A stretch of 64,000 nucleotides of DNA from JBBEAM01 sp942491105 (GTDB lineage: Bacteria > Pseudomonadota > Alphaproteobacteria > Kiloniellales > DSM-21159): assembly GCA_942491105.1 (NCBI GenBank), contig CALNZX010000006.1, positions 186,001-250,000 on the forward strand, given 5' to 3'. A program made the translations under genes and the position numbers. Positions 62,654-64,000 of the stretch are shown here, piece after piece. Under the pieces are notes generated by a model, which saw only the letters and a list, made by a program, of their open reading frames with translations, made no database searches and was not told the origin of the DNA. The stretch's first letter is position 1; every line of letters begins with the position of its first letter.

Positions 62654-62875
62654 TTTGCACTCCCTCCTCAGGTTGTCTCGCGGGGCATTGCTGAGCGCGC
62701 TGCGTCCGCGATTCCAAAATTCCTGCCCATCGGGAGCTTCCAACGCCGCCACAGGAGCAACGGCGCAACAACAAAAAGCCCAGCGCTTGACCGCTAGATC
62801 CGAACCGATGGGCCCTGTTGCCAAATTTTTATTAGCGGCGCATTTGCCGCTCGATGGATTATTCCATCCGAAACC

Positions 62876-62916
62876 AAAAAACCCCGCACGGAAGGCCTTG
62901 GCCTTCTGCTACGGGG
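62876..62916 (-). terminator. Leader terminator upstream of the amide operon
   Basis: On the minus strand CCCCG and a seven-pair GAAGGCC/GGCCTTC stem close with CGGGG and a run of six T. It lies about 220 bases before the binding-protein start and downstream of a promoter, so it would stop transcription early unless an antiterminator structure forms. Confidence 0.8.
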
Positions 62917-62978
62917 CACCACTGCTAACCCTATTGTCTCAAGACGGCTTCGTTGCCGCCACGACGCCACTCGGCGTC
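62913..62978 (-). ncRNA. Candidate ANTAR-type antitermination leader
   Basis: In the minus-strand RNA three hairpins precede the terminator. First, GACGCC-GAGT-GGCGTC (62963-62978). Second, GGCGGC-AACGAA-GCCGTC (62943-62960), a six-base loop with A at position 1 and G at 4. Third, GGG-(UUA)-GC with GC-CCC around loop AGUGGU (62913-62931), again A1 and G4. The third uses the same CCCC bases as the terminator's 5' arm, so the two exclude each other. Paired hexaloops with A1/G4 are the known ANTAR target form. The third stem has a bulge, so the call is tentative. Confidence 0.5.
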
Positions 62979-62985
62979 TAATACA

Positions 62986-63015
62986 AGCATAGGTCTCAAA
63001 TTTTCCTGGAGTCAA
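62986..63015 (-). promoter_or_regulatory. Promoter of the amide operon leader
   Basis: On the minus strand TTGACT (63010-63015) and TATGCT (62986-62991) are spaced by 18 bases. Transcription would start near 62979, just ahead of the hairpins. The 552-base gap 62654-63205 thus holds an upstream gene terminator, this promoter, the hairpins and a leader terminator. Confidence 0.6.
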
Positions 63016-63098
63016 TAACCTCTTGCAGATTTATATCGATACTGAGTTTTTTATGATTCCCGGCCATAAGCAGACTGAAACAAGGCAGGTATCACCAA

Positions 63099-63135
63099 TA
63101 AAAATGCGCCGCCGCCATCGGGTATACTGCGGCGC
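63099..63135 (-). terminator. Terminator after the amidase-signature gene
   Basis: On the minus strand GCGCCGC (63129-63135) pairs with GCGGCGC (63106-63112) and is followed by A then five T. It is 70 bases past the amidase stop and separates that gene from the amide operon promoter. Confidence 0.7.
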
Positions 63136-63205
63136 GCGCCTTCCCCGGTCGGAAAGGAACGCGCCGCCTGTGTAGCGACCGCCGGCGACTGCGGCGAGAC
63201 TTCGT

Positions 63206-64000
63206 TCAAGTCAGACCCATTTCCTCAAGAAGAGGCGGCGTCTTGCCGACCCAAGGCCGCGCCGCCTCGAAGCAGGCCGAAGCGCGAAGCACTAGGGGGT
63301 CGTCCAGATGGCGGCCGATGATCTGCAGACCGACCGGCAGACCGTCATCGGTGAAGCCCGCGGGGATCGAGGCCGCAGGCTGTCCGGTGAAGTTGAGCGG
63401 GAAGGTGAAGGCCAGCCAGTCGAAGGGGCTGCCGATCCGGTTATCGATCTTCTCCGGACCCTGCATATGCACCGGAAAAGCCGCCACGGCCAAGGTGGGA
63501 GTCAGCAGCAGATCGTAGTTCTGCATGAGCTGCCACATCTTGTTGTTGACGGCTTTCCTGGTCATCTGCGCGTTGGTGAAGTCCTCGGCCGTCCAGGGGT
63601 GCATGATGAGATTGACCAGGTGCGACGTCATTTCGTGGCCGTGCGTCTCGACCATCTTGCGCAGGCCCTTGAGATCGCTGCCCGACATCACCACCGGAAA
63701 GAAATCGGCGCCTGGGTTTTCCCATCCGGGATGGGCTTCCTCGACAATACACCCCAGGTCGCTCTCGAAGACCTTGGCCGCGGCATCGACCACCTTGCGC
63801 ACCTGCGGATCGACGGCGGCATAGCCCCAGTCCGAGCTATAGGCGACCTTCAGGCCCTTGATGTCCCCCTCGAGGCATTCCAGCCAATCGAAATCAGGAG
63901 CCGGTATCGTCCGCCGGTCCCGCGGATCCGGCCCGGAGCCGATCACCGACATCATCAAGGCGGCATCGGCGACGCTGCGCGAAATCGGCCCGATGTGCTC
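63206..64000 (-). CDS. Amidase signature family protein (partial, runs off the right edge)
   Basis: The frame is open to the last base; at least 264 residues of the C-terminal part are present. It starts within the window at EHIGPISRSVADAALMMSVI, the downstream edge of the amidase-signature region, and continues with DWLECLEGDIKGLKVAYSSD and FNFTGQPAASIPAG-like LNFTGQPAASIPAGFTDDGL. The catalytic Ser-Ser-Lys would lie beyond the edge. It is a second, unrelated type of amidase next to amiE, but with its own terminator. Confidence 0.85.
   Translation of the reverse strand, partial: EHIGPISRSVADAALMMSVIGSGPDPRDRRTIPAPDFDWLECLEGDIKGLKVAYSSDWGYAAVDPQVRKVVDAAAKVFESDLGCIVEEAHPGWENPGADFFPVVMSGSDLKGLRKMVETHGHEMTSHLVNLIMHPWTAEDFTNAQMTRKAVNNKMWQLMQNYDLLLTPTLAVAAFPVHMQGPEKIDNRIGSPFDWLAFTFPLNFTGQPAASIPAGFTDDGLPVGLQIIGRHLDDPLVLRASACFEAARPWVGKTPPLLEEMGLT

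Noticed and set aside
62692..62706. CTGAGCGCGCTGCG as an eleventh TetR-type operator
   Set aside because: Only one half matches. It lies in the leader close to the binding-protein gene without the promoter geometry of the other sites.
62835..62852. AGCGGC/GCCGCT hairpin as a further terminator in the amide leader
   Set aside because: Neither strand has a T-run directly after the stem.
1..64000. CRISPR arrays, transposases, integrases, tRNA or rRNA genes
   Set aside because: I saw no regular repeat-spacer array, no transposase or integrase motif and no tRNA- or rRNA-like sequence on reading both strands; short or degenerate examples could have been missed.

Overview
The window is a GC-rich, gene-dense stretch of an alphaproteobacterial chromosome. 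The gene content (an ectoine-catabolism eutC, four TRAP-type solute-binding or permease sets, a urea/amide-type ABC transporter, an ethylmalonyl-CoA-pathway-like dehydrogenase and many acyl-CoA enzymes) suggests a marine or saline heterotroph, perhaps of the Rhodospirillales. That placement is inference: no rRNA gene or other taxonomic marker is present. I saw no tRNA, rRNA, CRISPR array or insertion sequence.

Region 1 (1-12.3 kb) is a mosaic of ordinary genes: the tail of an upstream gene, eutC, an SLC13-type permease with two TrkA-C domains, a tiny zinc-ribbon protein, a tiny lipoprotein, a strong terminator, an M48 lipoprotein protease, an acyltransferase-3 protein, an agmatine-deiminase homologue, a TPR protein, panB, a MarR regulator, a PduO-type cobalamin adenosyltransferase, a TauE/SafE exporter and a long acyl-CoA dehydrogenase resembling methylsuccinyl-CoA dehydrogenase.

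Region 2 (12.5-52.7 kb) is a large acyl-CoA catabolic island. It holds two TRAP systems (dctPQM at 12.7-15.6 kb, and dctM-dctQ-dctP plus a second dctP at 16.8-21.5 kb), an HMG-CoA-lyase-like gene, a CitE-like lyase, several crotonases, a CoA-transferase, a CaiB-type CoA-transferase with a TetR regulator, ADP-forming and AMP-forming CoA ligases, six acyl-CoA dehydrogenases, two thiolase/DUF35 pairs, a split MFE-2-like SDR + MaoC pair, two APH-like kinases of the ACAD10/11 or LvaA kind, and a Pot-type ABC transporter. Ten copies of a palindrome built from the half-site TGACTGAGCG lie upstream of nearly every transcription unit here. At several of them the palindrome starts at the 3' end of a recognisable -10 box. 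I read this as one TetR-type regulon that takes up a carboxylic acid, activates it and degrades it. The kinase/dehydrogenase modules point to a 4-hydroxyacyl-CoA step. The actual substrate cannot be read from the sequence.

Region 3 (52.8-64.0 kb, all minus strand) looks like a short-chain amide utilisation operon: a Tat-exported UrtA/AmiC-like binding protein, two permeases, two ATPases, an aliphatic amidase (AmiE) with its catalytic residues at the same positions as the Pseudomonas enzyme, a NorQ/CbbQ AAA+ ATPase, a NorD/CbbO VWA protein and an aquaporin. The leader ahead of the binding-protein gene has a promoter, hairpins with hexanucleotide loops and an intrinsic terminator. This resembles an ANTAR antitermination leader. 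An amidase-signature gene runs off the right edge.
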